Positions 11,718-22,508 of a stretch of 64,000 bases of DNA are shown here, one piece after another. The DNA is from Otatea glauca (lineage: Eukaryota; Streptophyta; Magnoliopsida; Poales; Poaceae). The stretch spans positions 49,315,869-49,379,868 of the forward strand of contig CM070721.1 of the NCBI GenBank assembly GCA_036346275.1, in the 5' to 3' direction. The position numbers were made by a program, and so were the translations under genes. The stretch's first letter is position 1, and every line of letters begins with the position of its first letter. Below the pieces are notes generated by a model. It did not search any database, was not told where the DNA came from, and worked only from the letters and a program-made list of their open reading frames with translations.

Positions 11718-12596
11718 CTAGGTTCCAATCCAAACGCTAGGGTAGTATTTCTTCAAGTATTTCCCGTTAATAGCTTTCGGCAATACATACCCCTCAAGTG
11801 TTTCCAGTAAGTACGAGTTTCCACCGACTAGCCGATTAATTTTGTATGGCCCTTCCCACGTAGGTGACCATTTTCCAAATCGGTTATCCTTAGAACCAAC
11901 AAGCAATATTGTTTTCCATACTAAATCGGCTTGACCGAAAGTTTTAGGCATGACCCTTTTATTGTATGCCCTTGCAACTTTGATCTTGTTCTTTTTAAGC
12001 CGATCAAGCGTAGACAAACGTAACTCCGCTAACTCATCCAAGTTGTCGATCATTAAGTCATTGTAATCTTGAGCCGACAAACCATTCTGTCTGGCTATTC
12101 GTATCGACTCAACGTTGATTTCTACAGGTAAAACAGCTTCTTGTCCATACACCAATTGGTAAGGTGAAAGTTTTGTCGCTCCGTGATAAGATAACCGATA
12201 GGCCCAAAGTGACTCCGATAGAGTCGAATGCCACTTCCTTGGCTTCTCATCAATTTTTCTTTTAATCAACTTGATTAGTGTTTTATTAGACGATTCAGCC
12301 TGTCCATTAGCCTGAGCGTAATATGGCGACGAATTTAACAATTTGATTCCTAGACTTGTGGTGTAACCTTGAAACTCGTTAGACATGAATACCGTACCTT
12401 GATCGGTCGTGATTGTTTGTGGTATTCCAAACCGATGGACGATATGTTCATTCACAAAACTAATTGCCTCAACACTAGTCACCTTCTTAAGTGGGATAGC
12501 TTCAACCCACTTTGAAAAGTAATCGGTTGCGGCCAAAATAAATTTGTGGCCTTTACTCGAAGCAGGAAATATTTGGCCGATTATATCTATTCCCAA
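11718..12596 (-). CDS. Tat-A integrase (catalytic core and C-terminus)
   Basis: An open frame of 292 codons. The DDE core is complete: Asp in MGIDIIGQ at the start, Asp in TTDQGTVFMSNEF near residue 65, and Glu in ANGQAESSNKTL near residue 101, the D,D-35-E spacing. LWAYRLSYHGATKLSPYQLVYG follows (residues about 130-151), then the typical C-terminus with PTWEGPYKINRLV near residue 249. Integrase inserts the cDNA into chromosomes. The frame is closed from the zinc-binding part upstream by a stop near 12600, so the ATG given is simply the first in the open stretch. No chromodomain follows, as expected for Tat. Confidence 0.9.
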   Translation of the reverse strand: MGIDIIGQIFPASSKGHKFILAATDYFSKWVEAIPLKKVTSVEAISFVNEHIVHRFGIPQTITTDQGTVFMSNEFQGYTTSLGIKLLNSSPYYAQANGQAESSNKTLIKLIKRKIDEKPRKWHSTLSESLWAYRLSYHGATKLSPYQLVYGQEAVLPVEINVESIRIARQNGLSAQDYNDLMIDNLDELAELRLSTLDRLKKNKIKVARAYNKRVMPKTFGQADLVWKTILLVGSKDNRFGKWSPTWEGPYKINRLVGGNSYLLETLEGYVLPKAINGKYLKKYYPSVWIGT

Positions 12597-12649
12597 CCCC
12601 TAAACGGCCAAGGTTTAATAATTGGATGTAAAGCCGATGTCGGTGCCGC

Positions 12650-13435
12650 TTATACGCTGTCGAACTTTTGACATGTCTGACATCCTTTATAGTACTTGAA
12701 ACAATCTTCTAGCATCGTCGGCCAAAAATAACATGTCCGTCTGAGCATCCATTTCATCTTATGTGCTGATTGATGAGAACCACAAATCCCTTCGTGTACT
12801 TCGCCCATTGCCACTCGCGCTTCTTCAGTTTCAAGACATCTCAACAACAAACCTTCCATAGTCCGATAATATAGTATATCGTCCAAAACAACGTATTTCA
12901 ACGCTTGTTGTCTTATCTTTCTTTCTGTCGGCTTGGATGGATTGACTAGATAATCTTTTATTTGCGTTCTCCAATCAGCAATATTTGCGCACATGACTGC
13001 TTTGCTCATCAGTTCGGTCTCCTGACTTTGGTCAAAATCCTTATATCCTGATGCTTGCTGAGCTAAAGCATTAGCTCTATCATTTAATTCACGAGGAATA
13101 TGACCGATAGAAAATGAAGTAAAAGAGCTGATAATCTCTAAACATTGTTCTAAATATTTCAGTAGTATTTCATCCCGACATTGGTATTCTCTCTTTATTT
13201 GCTGTACTACCAATAGTGAATCACCATATGCCTCAACAGCTCTTACTCCAATATTTTCTAACAACAGTAAGCCTTTGAGTAATGCTTCGTACTCGGCCTG
13301 GTTGTTGGAGCATCGGCTATTTAGCCGAAATGCAAATTCAAAGCTATGCCCTTTGGGTGAAGTGAGAACAATACCGATACCATCACCTTCCCACATACTT
13401 GATCCGTCAAAGAACAATTGCCATGGTGCTACCAA
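12650..13435 (-). CDS. Tat-A second RNase H and integrase zinc-binding domain
   Basis: An open frame of 261 codons. Residues 5-130 form a second, plant/archaeal-type RNase H: FDGSSMWEGDGIGIVL (Asp), NNQAEYEALLKGL (Glu), AYGDSLLVVQQ (Asp), then IPRELNDRANALAQQASG (Asp). The last 60 residues are the integrase zinc-binding domain: HEGICGSHQSAHKM, CYFWPTM, CQTCQKF. A second RNase H between the RT-linked RNase H and integrase is the defining feature of Tat elements. The piece ends at a stop just before the integrase core. The catalytic residues look intact although the polyprotein is broken. Confidence 0.9.
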   Translation of the reverse strand: MVAPWQLFFDGSSMWEGDGIGIVLTSPKGHSFEFAFRLNSRCSNNQAEYEALLKGLLLLENIGVRAVEAYGDSLLVVQQIKREYQCRDEILLKYLEQCLEIISSFTSFSIGHIPRELNDRANALAQQASGYKDFDQSQETELMSKAVMCANIADWRTQIKDYLVNPSKPTERKIRQQALKYVVLDDILYYRTMEGLLLRCLETEEARVAMGEVHEGICGSHQSAHKMKWMLRRTCYFWPTMLEDCFKYYKGCQTCQKFDSV

Positions 13436-13451
13436 GACTAGGTTTGTCAGA

Positions 13452-14096
13452 TCATGTCCTCGTTATAAAATCGGCTAGGACTTGTCCTTTGACCGCTGGC
13501 CGATTCAGATGATAAGTCGAACTCGACCAAGGCGTAAGCCCATTTGCCAAGTCGACCTCGCAGAATTGAGCCGACAATATATATTTTATAACATCGGTTT
13601 TGCAGATGACCTTACAAGCCGATGCTAATATGTAGTGCCTCGACTTTGTGCACGAAGTACAAGGATAAACATAGTTTTTCAATAAAAGGGTACCGACCTG
13701 CCCAAAGAACCGTCGGCTTAAATAAAAGATAACCCTCTCTTTACCATGCATTTCTTGTGCCAAAACAGCTCCAATAGTATCTTCTTCGGCCGAGACATAT
13801 AATCTGAAAGGAATCCCTTTTTGTGGTGCAACCAAAATTGGAGGGTTGGACAAATACCTTTTGACTTCGTTGAAAGCTTTCTGCTGATCGGCTCCCCATA
13901 TAAATTCTTCATTGTCCTTCAACTTCAGTAATGGAGTAAAGGCACGAATTCTACCAGAGAGGTTCGAGATGAACCGACGGAGATAGTTAATTTTGCCGAT
14001 CAACTTTTGTAATTCATTTTTGCATGTTGGTGGTTCAGTATTGGCTATGGCCTTGACCCTCGTTTGGCTGACTTCGATTCCTCTTTCATGTACCAT
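13452..14096 (-). pseudogene. Tat-A RT thumb/connection and first RNase H (frameshifted)
   Basis: It begins MVHERGIEVSQTRVKAI (RT end), then NELQKLIGKINYLRRFISNL and TPLLKLKDNEEFIWGADQQ (connection). The first RNase H follows with RLYVSAEEDTIGAVLAQE and ERVIFYLSRRF. After that the frame wanders: the usual LYLAVSATxVSAVL-type Asp context is altered, and the downstream RNase H residues are not recoverable in this frame. A stop separates it from the RT palm at 14109. Decayed part of pol. Confidence 0.85.
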
Positions 14097-14108
14097 AAAG
14101 CCTGAAAA

Positions 14109-15039
14109 CTACCCAGCCGACACGCCGAACGCACACTTGTAAGGATTCATCTTCAAACCGTGCGATCTTATGTTTTTAAACACCCTCTCTAAATCGGCCA
14201 AATGTTGGAAATCGTCTGCAGACTTTACTACTACATCGTCAATATATATTTCGACAATGTGGCCGATTAAATCATGAAAGATCAGATTCATTGCCCGCTG
14301 ATACGTTGCTCCAGCGTTTTTCAAGCCGAAAGTCATTCATCGCCCACTCGAACAGTCCTATTGCACCGTGACATCCGAAGTTGTTTTGATATATCGCTTC
14401 CGCCATGAGTATCTGGTTATACCCGTTACCATCTAGAAAACTTATGATTTTATTCCCGATGCGAAGATCAATAAGCATGTCGGCTATAGGCATCGGGTAT
14501 TCATCTTTTGGCGTCGCCTTGTTCAAATCTCTAAAGTCGACGCATACTCGAAGTTTTCCATTCTTCTTCATGACTGGAACGATGTTTGAAACCCACTCTG
14601 CGTATCGGCAAGGCCTGATAAACTTTGCTTCCAACAATCGTTCTATCTCTTCTTTTATAACCTGGTACAAGGCTGGATTAAAACGCTTGAGATACTGTTT
14701 AAACGGCCGATAGCCCGATTTTATAGGTAGCCGATGTTCCACCAGTTGACGGCTTAATCCGGGCATCTCATGATACTCCCAAGCGAAACAATCCTTATAA
14801 TTTCTAAGTATTTTTATTAGCTTTCCCTTGTACTTTACATCTAAACTTGCACTAATAAAAGTTGGTCTTTTCCTATCCCCGCTACCTATATCGACTTCTT
14901 CAAGCAAATCGGTGGATGTGAACCCTTGACCTAACTTTTCAATTTCTTCAAAATCTTCTATGGCTTCGCAGCTATCCGTTATTTGCCGATAGCTTTGCAT
15001 TTTGTCCTGCAGCGCTTTCAATGTTTTTTCTGTCCCCAT
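14109..15039 (-). pseudogene. Tat-A reverse transcriptase (frameshifted)
   Basis: Two overlapping frames, 15039-14272 and 14336-14109. The first carries RT fingers and palm: PFKQYLKRFNPALYQVIKEE, an AEWVSNIVPVMKKNGKLRVC stretch, VDFRDLNKATPKDEYPMP and FLDGNGYNQI (first catalytic Asp). The second carries MTFGLKNAGATYQRAMN and YIDDVVVKS (the YxDD catalytic pair). The FLDGNGYNQI block is one residue shorter than the usual FLDxxxGYNQI, and a frameshift near 14330 separates it from YIDD. RT copies the RNA into cDNA; this copy cannot make an intact enzyme. Confidence 0.92.
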
Positions 15040-15109
15040 CGTCGTAACACTTCGTTTGCTCGATCAAAGGTGCCAGGCTTGACACTGATCGGCATGAGCC
15101 CTGATTTGC

Positions 15110-15763
15110 TTACGCATATGAAGTCACAATCATCCAGCGCATTGCCCGATTGCAGCCAGCTTCTTCGTGTTGCCAATTCGCGTCAGAACTAGCCATGGCG
15201 ATATGAGCCGATGTGTCGGCTGCAACGACCTCAACTTCTTCTCCGTTCCATTGGACAAGCGCTTGATGCATAGTCGATGGGATACAACAGTTAGCATGGA
15301 TCCAATCCCGACCGAGCAGCACACTGTAGTTTCCTTTGGCGTCAATCACAAAGAATGCTGTCGGCAAAGTCTTGCTACCGACAGTCAGTTCTGTGACCAT
15401 GACACCTTTTGCCTCTGTAGGGTCGCCTGTGAAGTCATTCAGAACCATGTTAGTTTTGATCAAATCCTCATCAGACTTACCCAATTTCTTGCATGTTGTG
15501 TACGGCATCAGGTTCACCGTGGCGCCTCCGTCTACTAGCATCCTTGATATCGGCTTGCCATTTATATACCCTTTCAGATACAATGGTTTCAGATGCCGAT
15601 GATCATCTTTGGGTTTCTCAAAGATGGCGTTCTGCACGCCGGAGCATAGCTGAGCAACTGCCTCTTTGGTCGGCTCGGTTCTGACTTTGAATTCGGCTGG
15701 TAATGTGAACACCATGTTAATATCCATGGGAGGCGTGTCATCCCGAATCATGGGAGAATCCAA
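15110..15763 (-). CDS. Tat-A aspartic protease region
   Basis: An open frame of 217 codons. The retropepsin signature is RMLVDGGATVNLMP near residues 79-92, in which DGG replaces the commoner D[S/T]G; DGG or DGGS is usual in Tat elements. The flap-side VLLGRDWIHAN motif lies near residue 149. The protease cleaves the gag-pol polyprotein. It is followed directly by the gag-linker ORF upstream (15768-16637) and by RT downstream. The active-site motif is intact. Confidence 0.85.
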   Translation of the reverse strand: MDSPMIRDDTPPMDINMVFTLPAEFKVRTEPTKEAVAQLCSGVQNAIFEKPKDDHRHLKPLYLKGYINGKPISRMLVDGGATVNLMPYTTCKKLGKSDEDLIKTNMVLNDFTGDPTEAKGVMVTELTVGSKTLPTAFFVIDAKGNYSVLLGRDWIHANCCIPSTMHQALVQWNGEEVEVVAADTSAHIAMASSDANWQHEEAGCNRAMRWMIVTSYA

Positions 15764-15767
15764 GTCA

Positions 15768-16637
15768 TCACCGATTCAAATCTTCTTGACTTGTTCTTTT
15801 CTTCTCCATTCTTTTTACGCATTTGATCGACGGTTCGTTAAACACTTCGCTCTCTCTCTCAAGATTCGCCTCATGAATCTCTTGCGTCCTTAGCCTCTGA
15901 AGCCGTCGTCGTTGTGATCGGCTTAGGCCAGATGGACACCACCTGGGTTTGGGTTCCACCGGCTTTCGTATTTGATCAGCCAAATCTTCTTGACTAAAAC
16001 TGGGCTTGTGTGTCTTGACTTGGCTTGGTTCTAGATTCGGTTTAGCTATTCTCTCGTGGACCGGCCTTCTGTGACTTCTGCCCTGCTCTCTGACCGACTC
16101 AGATAGCCTATCTCTAGCCGATTGCCTTGGCCAATTGTCTTGGGGATAATGTTCCATCGGGCAGGTGTATGGTGATGGCAACGCTACTCTTTCCCAGCAA
16201 AACTGCCAAAAGGGACATCTTCTATGTGCCCTTTCCACATTCTCGGTGCGGTACAAGTTATCCGACCGGTGAGCCTTATACCGTGGTCGGCTATTCCCCC
16301 TTTCGTATTTCTCCATTAATTGTAAAAATGTTGGTCCCGACCTTTTCGCTGGCTGCCTTAACGGAGACTTTTCTGCTTTGTACCATTTACCTACCTGAGG
16401 ATTCCCTTTGGGTTTAATGGTTCTTGAATTTTTTCCTTCACTATCGGCTTCTATTTGTAAAGAGCCGATTGTAATCTTCAGTGTTTGATCACCGTTCGAG
16501 CTTGATTGGATGTTGACTTGTCGATCCCTTTTATGCTCGTCTTGCATCGGCTCTTTTCCTTTAGCCGAACACTGTATCATGTTGATAGGAAACGGATCAA
16601 CATCAACCTGCATGGTCGGTTCATCGGCAAACTTCAA
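15768..16637 (-). CDS. Tat-A gag C-terminal / linker region
   Basis: An open frame of 289 codons between gag and protease. A Lys/Arg-rich, charged segment includes a Cys/His cluster, RRCPFWQFCWERVALP...YTCPMEH (about residues 139-160), and later RWCPSGLSRSQRRRLQRLR (about 233-251). These blocks recur in this position in grass Tat elements and probably serve as a nucleic-acid-binding linker, although the Cys/His spacing is not a canonical CCHC knuckle. No enzymatic motif is visible. Confidence 0.65.
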   Translation of the reverse strand: MKFADEPTMQVDVDPFPINMIQCSAKGKEPMQDEHKRDRQVNIQSSSNGDQTLKITIGSLQIEADSEGKNSRTIKPKGNPQVGKWYKAEKSPLRQPAKRSGPTFLQLMEKYERGNSRPRYKAHRSDNLYRTENVERAHRRCPFWQFCWERVALPSPYTCPMEHYPQDNWPRQSARDRLSESVREQGRSHRRPVHERIAKPNLEPSQVKTHKPSFSQEDLADQIRKPVEPKPRWCPSGLSRSQRRRLQRLRTQEIHEANLERESEVFNEPSIKCVKRMEKKRTSQEDLNR

Positions 16638-16861
16638 CCGACCATCTTCAATAGCGATCGGATCTCATTGACGAAGTATATTGCGATCATTAGTGTTATG
16701 CGAATAAGAATGATGCCACTTGCAATACTGCGCTTTTGATCTCATCCGGCGATGGTATCACATGTCCCTCCGGCAATCGTATTATCTTTTCTTGCAGAAG
16801 TAAATCAAAAATACGATCGCACTTAGAAACATCAAAAGAGTACTTAACTTCCGACTTGTTC

Positions 16862-18351
16862 CTAGTCGGCTTGAGCCAAGAAATGGACTAAGGATTTCTT
16901 GGATCCTTTTACCCATTCGGCTATGTTTATTTCTGCTTCCTCGTCGTCCGACGAATCACTAGGGCAATATTCAACCATATTGACCTTGGCCTTATCCCTT
17001 TCCTTGTTATTGCTATTTTTGAATCTATCTTTGAATGCTTTGTTATCGGTGAATCGACTTTCTTGAGCCGATACGCGATGCAATAAGTGGCTAAGGTCGC
17101 GAATTCTTGGCCTCCAAACTTCTCCTAAGCGGCGGATCAAACCTTGAAATGCTAAATCGGCGAGTTGGTTGTCGAACAACGTAACGCTAAAACACCGATT
17201 CTCGATTTCTCTAAACCTCTTGATGTAATCATCATCGATTCCCCAAACTTTTGGCGCCTTAACTCAAATCAAATTCTAAGCTCCAAACCGCTCAAAAGAA
17301 ATATTCATGGAATCGGCTTTCCAAATCGCTCCATAAATGGACCGAATCGAGGTAAACAAGTAAACCATGTAAATGCTGCCCCGGATAAAGACAATGGGAA
17401 CAACCTAATTTTAAGCCCATCGGATTGGGCCGCTTCACTGCATTGCGTGATAAAGCGTCCGACATGCTCCAGGGTGGTGATAGAATCATCCCCGGAGAAT
17501 TTGGCAAAGTTCGGGACTCTGAAATTGTGAGGGTAAGGCATGCGATCAATGTAATCAGGGTACGGCTTTCTATAGCCGATCACTTTTCCTTTTGGTTGTA
17601 TGCCAAATTGGTCCCTCAAAACGGTACAGATCTGATCGGTCCAGTTGGCATTATCGGCCACTGGCATAGCAGGCCCTTGATAATGTCGGTCATAATCGGC
17701 ACCTTGCCCCTCGAGCGTAAGCTCGGGCTGCCAATTGTGCTGTGTCGCCGTCATACGACCATACTGATCGCGTTGATTATGCCTGGTTTGAGTTTCTAGT
17801 ATTGGAACAAATGGCTCAGAGTATGTTACTACCCTGTGTGGACCTGGGTTCCTTTGCAAGGTAGATTCTTTTGGGAATCTCTCGGAGCCAATCGGCTGTG
17901 AAACCGATTGGGAAAAAGCGTAGAACGGAGCCGATGGCGGCAAATTGATTGACGCATCCAACCTAGCGGCGTCGGTATAGGCATGGTAATGACTCACCCC
18001 ACTTGACCGAGGGTCCCTAGGCAATATGACCGTAGGTTGTGTGGGCATCATTGTAGGAGGTGAGGTTATAGCCGATGGTTTGGGATCGGCTATCGTGCTC
18101 TGCGTGTTCTGTGATACTGAGAAAATAGGGTAATTTGGCAGAGCTTGCAATGGATCTAGCAGACTTCCTGACGAGGCTAACTCCTGGGCTATAGATTTAA
18201 CGCTGTTCGCTATCATCGGCTTAAGCGTTGTCACTAGAGCCGATGATTGATTTATTAAAGCGTGGTGCACAGATTGATTAATCATAGCCGATAATTCAGC
18301 TTGAGCAGGCAGATATCGGCTTACCGGTTCAGTGACACCCGCATCTCCCAT
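16862..18351 (-). pseudogene. Tat-A gag (capsid), disrupted
   Basis: The first frame (18351-17305) starts MGDAGVTEPVSRYLPAQAEL, continues through a Ser/Pro-rich N-terminus and reaches the retrotransposon gag core: PYPHNFRVPNFAKFSGDDS, TTLEHVGRFITQC, FPLSLSGAAFTWF. A frameshift near 17300 breaks the core. A second frame (17179-16862) carries the core end, DNQLADLAFQGLIRRLGEVW, and an acidic tail with SSDDEEAEINIAEW. Gag forms the particle that packages the RNA. It starts close to the PBS, as expected. Inactive because of the frameshift. Confidence 0.85.
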
Positions 18352-18554
18352 GGCATTGACCGTCGGCAGGCGGATTTTTAAGTGACGCCACGCCTTGTCT
18401 TCGATAGCAACTTAGCATCATCTCTTCCAAATGACCTTCCGAGCTTCAATTTCTTGGCGCTGTTCACGGATAAATCGTCCATTGTTGGGACGATTATAGC
18501 TTCTGAGTTGAGATCTGATGGTGGAATCGACTTCCCTAATGAAGACATTGCGTG

Positions 18555-18574
18555 TCCCACTGGGCGTGCCAAAA
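18555..18574 (-). other. Tat-A primer-binding site
   Basis: Directly inside the 5' LTR the minus strand reads TTTTGGCACGCCCAGTGG, a tRNA 3'-end complement of the kind used by grass gypsy elements. The exact tRNA was not determined. Confidence 0.75.
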
Positions 18575-18577
18575 GTG

Positions 18578-19232
18578 TGTTGGCGTCAAAAACTTGAGGT
18601 AGGGTTTCTGACAACAGCACACCAAACGAACACCTGGTTCAAAGCGTGCCAGTCGATTTGACCTGTAATCGACAAGGTAAAACAATAAAATTTACTCCAA
18701 GCCGATCGTCAATATCAATCGGCTTAAACTTAACCAGCTTGAAGCCGATCAAGATTAAAGTATTAGTATAAATCTAATTAGCCGATTAAGGCTAATCAGA
18801 GGGTAAAGGTAGATCGATTCTGAAGAAGGCGATGCGCAACAAAATCAGAATAAATCGAATCTGGGGTGTAATTGACGAAGATCAACAATCGGCGATACGC
18901 AACTTTATTGATCAAAATCGATTACAAAGGCTAAATTACAAGAACTACTCCTAGTCGACAGGAAAAAGACGAAAAGTAAAAGCTGGTTGATTGTATTGTG
19001 TTGGATCCCTTGTAGTTTGCTTCGACCCTTCTTTTATAACCATCGGCCGATCGTATCCTTTTACAACACGTTTCAAGTCCTGATCCGTATCGGCTTTATC
19101 TCGGACGGTTGTTTTCTTAAAAGATCTTGCTGTTACCAATTACCTTCAAATCTTTCCAATCCTGTCCGTTAATTCCGTATTTTTGACTTTATTGCCGATT
19201 TTGACCAAGTTTGCCAAATTTTGGTGCAAACA
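18578..19232 (-). repeat. Tat-A 5' LTR
   Basis: 655 bp, TGTTGGCG...GCAAACA, with a minus-strand TATAAAAG at 19031-19038 in the U3/R position. Followed by the GGGGT target duplication at 19233-19237. Confidence 0.95.
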
Positions 19233-19237
19233 GGGGT

Positions 19238-20533
19238 AAAGCTATTTCTTTTTATTAGATTGGTTCTCTTATACAAGGGGGTGCCAAATATATAGAAGAT
19301 GATGGCAAGAGATAGATTTAGATTCACCCACATAGAGATAAAGTCCAACTGAATATGGACTCAAATCAATCTGTATCTTAACACTTAGGAGCTGGTTGAT
19401 TCCTAAACTATGAACTTATTTGATTAACAGATAACAATTTTTTTCCCTTTTGAGAACCAGAACTAGAGGCGATTGACTAAGTTCATACTGCAGCTAGAGT
19501 GAGAACTCATACCATTGATCTACTTCAGGCACCGAAGGGTTAATTTGATCATCTTCATCAAAATTCTATGTAAGAAATTGAATCATTATACTTATCTATT
19601 GGTTAAAATTCTCTTTGTTAATGATGTTATCTCCCACATACCATATTACTATTGTTTGTCCCCTGTACATCTATTCATTTCTGTATATCCTAAATTTCTC
19701 TGTGTACTCTGTGTAATGATGCCATCAAGCATGTTACCGACATTCTTATTGCTCATCCTATGTTTTAATTTTCCAGGTTTGCTTGGATATCTTTTAACTC
19801 AAAAGGAGCCTGCTCACTAGGATTTTGCAGGAAACATTTCAGGTAAAAAAAACCGTGCTACATATTCTGTTATGAAGTTTCCCATCTTAATATCTGAGCA
19901 CAGACTGTAGTGATTTCTTCCATCCTATTAGATTCTAGATGTATATATGTACTATCGCACATGAGTGATTTCTTTCATGGTCAGTTGCAATGCTTCCCTA
20001 TCATGCGATATTTTCCTCAAATCCTTCGATTTGCAGTCACGCTATTTAGTATTTTAAACATACTAGTTGAGTGCCTACCCGTTGCTATGGAACATCTCAT
20101 GCGTTTATTTCAAATAAGGTGGCTGTTAGAAATCCTGGAGGTTGTTACTTTTGTTGATGTTAAGCGATGAAGCTTGTAACTTTTTTTGTGACTTGTTTCC
20201 TGCCTTCGGCAGCAATAACCAGAACTGTAGTAAACCCATAATGCCTAATCTGCAAACTTGTCTCACAATGGATACACAAAACAAGCTTCCAACCATTCTT
20301 ACGTTTATAAAAAAAGACCTCTCAGAAGCTTGGTACAGAAAAAGGAACTCTGTTTTTCAGTCATTCGTACGGTTAGAAATTGGCCCCTCGAGTGACCTAT
20401 TTCCTTTAATTCCAAAACATGCATGATTTAGTACCGTATTGCCTAGCCAAGTGGAAGAAGGACAACTTAAAAGGTAGAGTCTTTGTCACCTCTTGAATAA
20501 TGACACTTGGCATGAGAAAGGCATATGGTGTAT
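19238..20533. other. Spacer; first part is probably the rest of a copia LTR
   Basis: 19238-19500 continues the copia-like LTR interrupted by Tat-A (minus-strand TATAAGAG near 19268). 19500-20533 is AT-rich, with short ORFs that resemble no known protein. Confidence 0.4.
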
Positions 20534-20733
20534 AGTGGCTAAACACGCGCGCGCGTTCGCGTATTTTCACGTGAAAATTCGTGTGACTTGTGACGAGCGA
20601 CCGCGTCGTGTCGTAGTGTGTCTCCTAGCACTTTGAATTCACCTTTTGTTTTGCTGAACCTTGCAATTATTTCTCCATTCAATCTGTTTAAATGCGATTT
20701 AAACATTTGTTTTAATTCGGTGTTATTATGCAA

Positions 20734-20856
20734 TCATTTACTAGTGAGTTAATTGACATTATGCAGTTAGTTACTAGTGAGTTAATTAATATTATATGGT
20801 CAGTTACTAGTAACTGCCGCGTTTAACTGACATAATGTGTTCAGTTACTGGTGCGC
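20734..20856 (+). repeat. Short direct repeats ahead of a TATA box
   Basis: Several diverged copies of CAGTTACTAGTGAGTTAATT spaced roughly 35-45 bp apart, ending just before TATATAAAC at 20860-20868. They look like upstream promoter or U3 repeats. Confidence 0.5.
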
Positions 20857-21213
20857 TTCTATATAAACTCCTGGAGACGTTCAGGAAAGCGATACTGAAT
20901 TTCTCCTTCATTCTTCCTCCTCATCTCTGGATTGTTGTACTGTTGTGTTGAGTTGTTGAACCTCGCCGGCTTTCCTCCTCAGCGTGCACCGTGAAGGAGG
21001 GTGAGCGGTATCTCCGAACCATTGCCGCAAAGTTCACCTGCACGGGGCGGCAATAAGGTTTCTGGGCAGCGCATCAGCACGACCGCTCTGCTTCTTCCTC
21101 GACATCGACTACTTCCACGACCACGTCTGCGCTGCGGTGCTTCCTATTCTTCAGCAAACCCAACTGTAAGTCGTTCGTGTGATAAATCAACTCCGTTAAT
21201 ATACAATTCTTGA
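20857..21213 (+). promoter_or_regulatory. TATA box and leader-like block, possible copia LTR or captured first exon
   Basis: TATATAAAC at 20860 is followed by a CT-rich transcribed-looking leader (20890-21170) that ends at a strong donor, CAACTGTAAGTCG, near 21169. The composition (TCCTCGACATCGACTAC-type sequence) resembles the R/U5 of grass copia LTRs, but I found neither a convincing TG...CA frame nor a target duplication. It could equally be the 5' end of an unidentified transcript. Confidence 0.35.
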
Positions 21214-22235
21214 GCATTTCCTGAAGTACAATGTGTTACGTGTTGTTTTATGCATCTCTAGTCTTGTGTTACTTTTGCGTCAATATAAAATCTGGAATAA
21301 AAATATTTCACCAATTTCCAACACACACCACAGTCTATAGTTGCTACACATAAAGATGGTTAAAATCTTGCAGCCAAATTGTGGTACCAGACGCCAATGG
21401 AATAAATCTAAATATAAGAAATTGATCCATAAAATGAGATAATAAGCTCAACCACTTCACAGAACCAATTCAACTTCTTCTTCTTCAACTTAATTCTTTT
21501 TTGTTTGTTGAGGGAACTCCGAATGGTATTACAAGATAGGAAACCAAAGTTCAACTTTGATAGCTCGTATCTCTATCTGGTCCATAAACTGGCCGGTCAG
21601 TTGTGTGCTTTAGCCTTCCTCTCTTCTTTGGCTGCAAACATTTTTTTTTCATTATGTTGCATATTAGTAAAACCAGAATATGCATGATTATCTTTTTCTT
21701 TTTATTATCTGAGAGGCTTGGTTTTGTACTTAAGAGTCGGGACACACTGAAATAGTATATGAACTAAATATATTCATGGTGCTGGTTGCCGTTCAAGAAT
21801 TTGATTAAATGCCAATGATATAATACACAAGTTATAATGCATCTGCCATTAAGCAGTTTCCTGGCCTTATCGGTGGAGAAGATCCAAATTGCACAACAAA
21901 TGAAGTTTGAATCTGTACAAGAAGCAAAACTATTTAGAAACTATTGATGAAGATATTTTTTTGAGGGAAAAAAATTAGTGAAGTGATTATCTGATAAGTA
22001 ACCATGATTTTATAATATAGTGAACAATACCTCGTCTATGCTATGAGGACTGACGTGTAGACGATGATTTTTTGTGTACGCTCCATGACTCTCCATCGCT
22101 TGGATCGCTTGTTACATGTTTCGTTTGGTAGCTCTAGACAATACGGCATACAACTGTTTGTCAGAGAACACTAGACTAGCACGATCTTGCCGTCTATAGA
22201 ACTCTTGTAGAACCCCAAAACCTTGTCTGGTTACC
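21214..22235. other. AT-rich spacer, nothing recognised
   Basis: No coding sequence, RNA gene or transposon end that I can support. Confidence 0.5.
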
Positions 22236-22508
22236 TAGGGTTTGTTTTGGGAGCTATTAATTTTCTAAAAAGCTGTTTGTTTTGCTTTTCGAGCTGAAAA
22301 CAGCTATAGCTTTTTATAAGAGATCGTTTGACAAATAGATAATTTTTCTCAGCAATAAGCTGCAAAAAAAGGTCTAATCCAGCTTTTTGTTTTTGGCTTT
22401 TGCTAGTTATATATGGCTTTTAGCTTATGCCAAAACTGCTCAAAATCTGAGCTGTTTAGGGGGTTTATTGGCTTTTTAGAAGCTAGCTTAAACCCCAAAC
22501 AAGGCCAT
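22236..22508. mobile_element. MITE-like element with imperfect terminal inverted repeats
   Basis: The left side (GGGTTTGTTTTGGGAGCT... TTTTCTAAAAAGCTG) and the reverse complement of the right side (GGCCTTGTTTGGGGTTTAAG... CTTCTAAAAAGCC) match through about 40 bp with gaps. The interior is rich in AGCTTTTT/AAAAAGCT words. The size and termini fit a small non-autonomous DNA transposon. I could not settle the target duplication. Confidence 0.6.

Larger units (their letters stand above)
7667..19232 (-). mobile_element. Complete Ty3/gypsy Tat-lineage LTR retrotransposon (Tat-A)
   Basis: Near-identical LTRs of about 0.65 kb (TGTTGGCG...GCAAACA) bound the element, with a perfect 5-bp target duplication GGGGT at 7662-7666 and 19233-19237. 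Coding runs on the minus strand: gag, linker, protease, RT, RNase H, second RNase H, integrase. Two RNase H domains before integrase mark the Tat lineage. Between integrase and the 3' LTR lies an opposite-strand PMD gene (8653-11527). Stops and frameshifts in most ORFs make it non-autonomous now, though the close LTR match points to a fairly recent insertion. The element is saturated with the word ATCGGCT/AGCCGAT. Confidence 0.95.

Noticed and set aside
20520..20580. CGCGCGCG run as a Z-DNA or origin-like signal
   Set aside because: Only a short ACGCGCGCGCG run, with no supporting structure around it.
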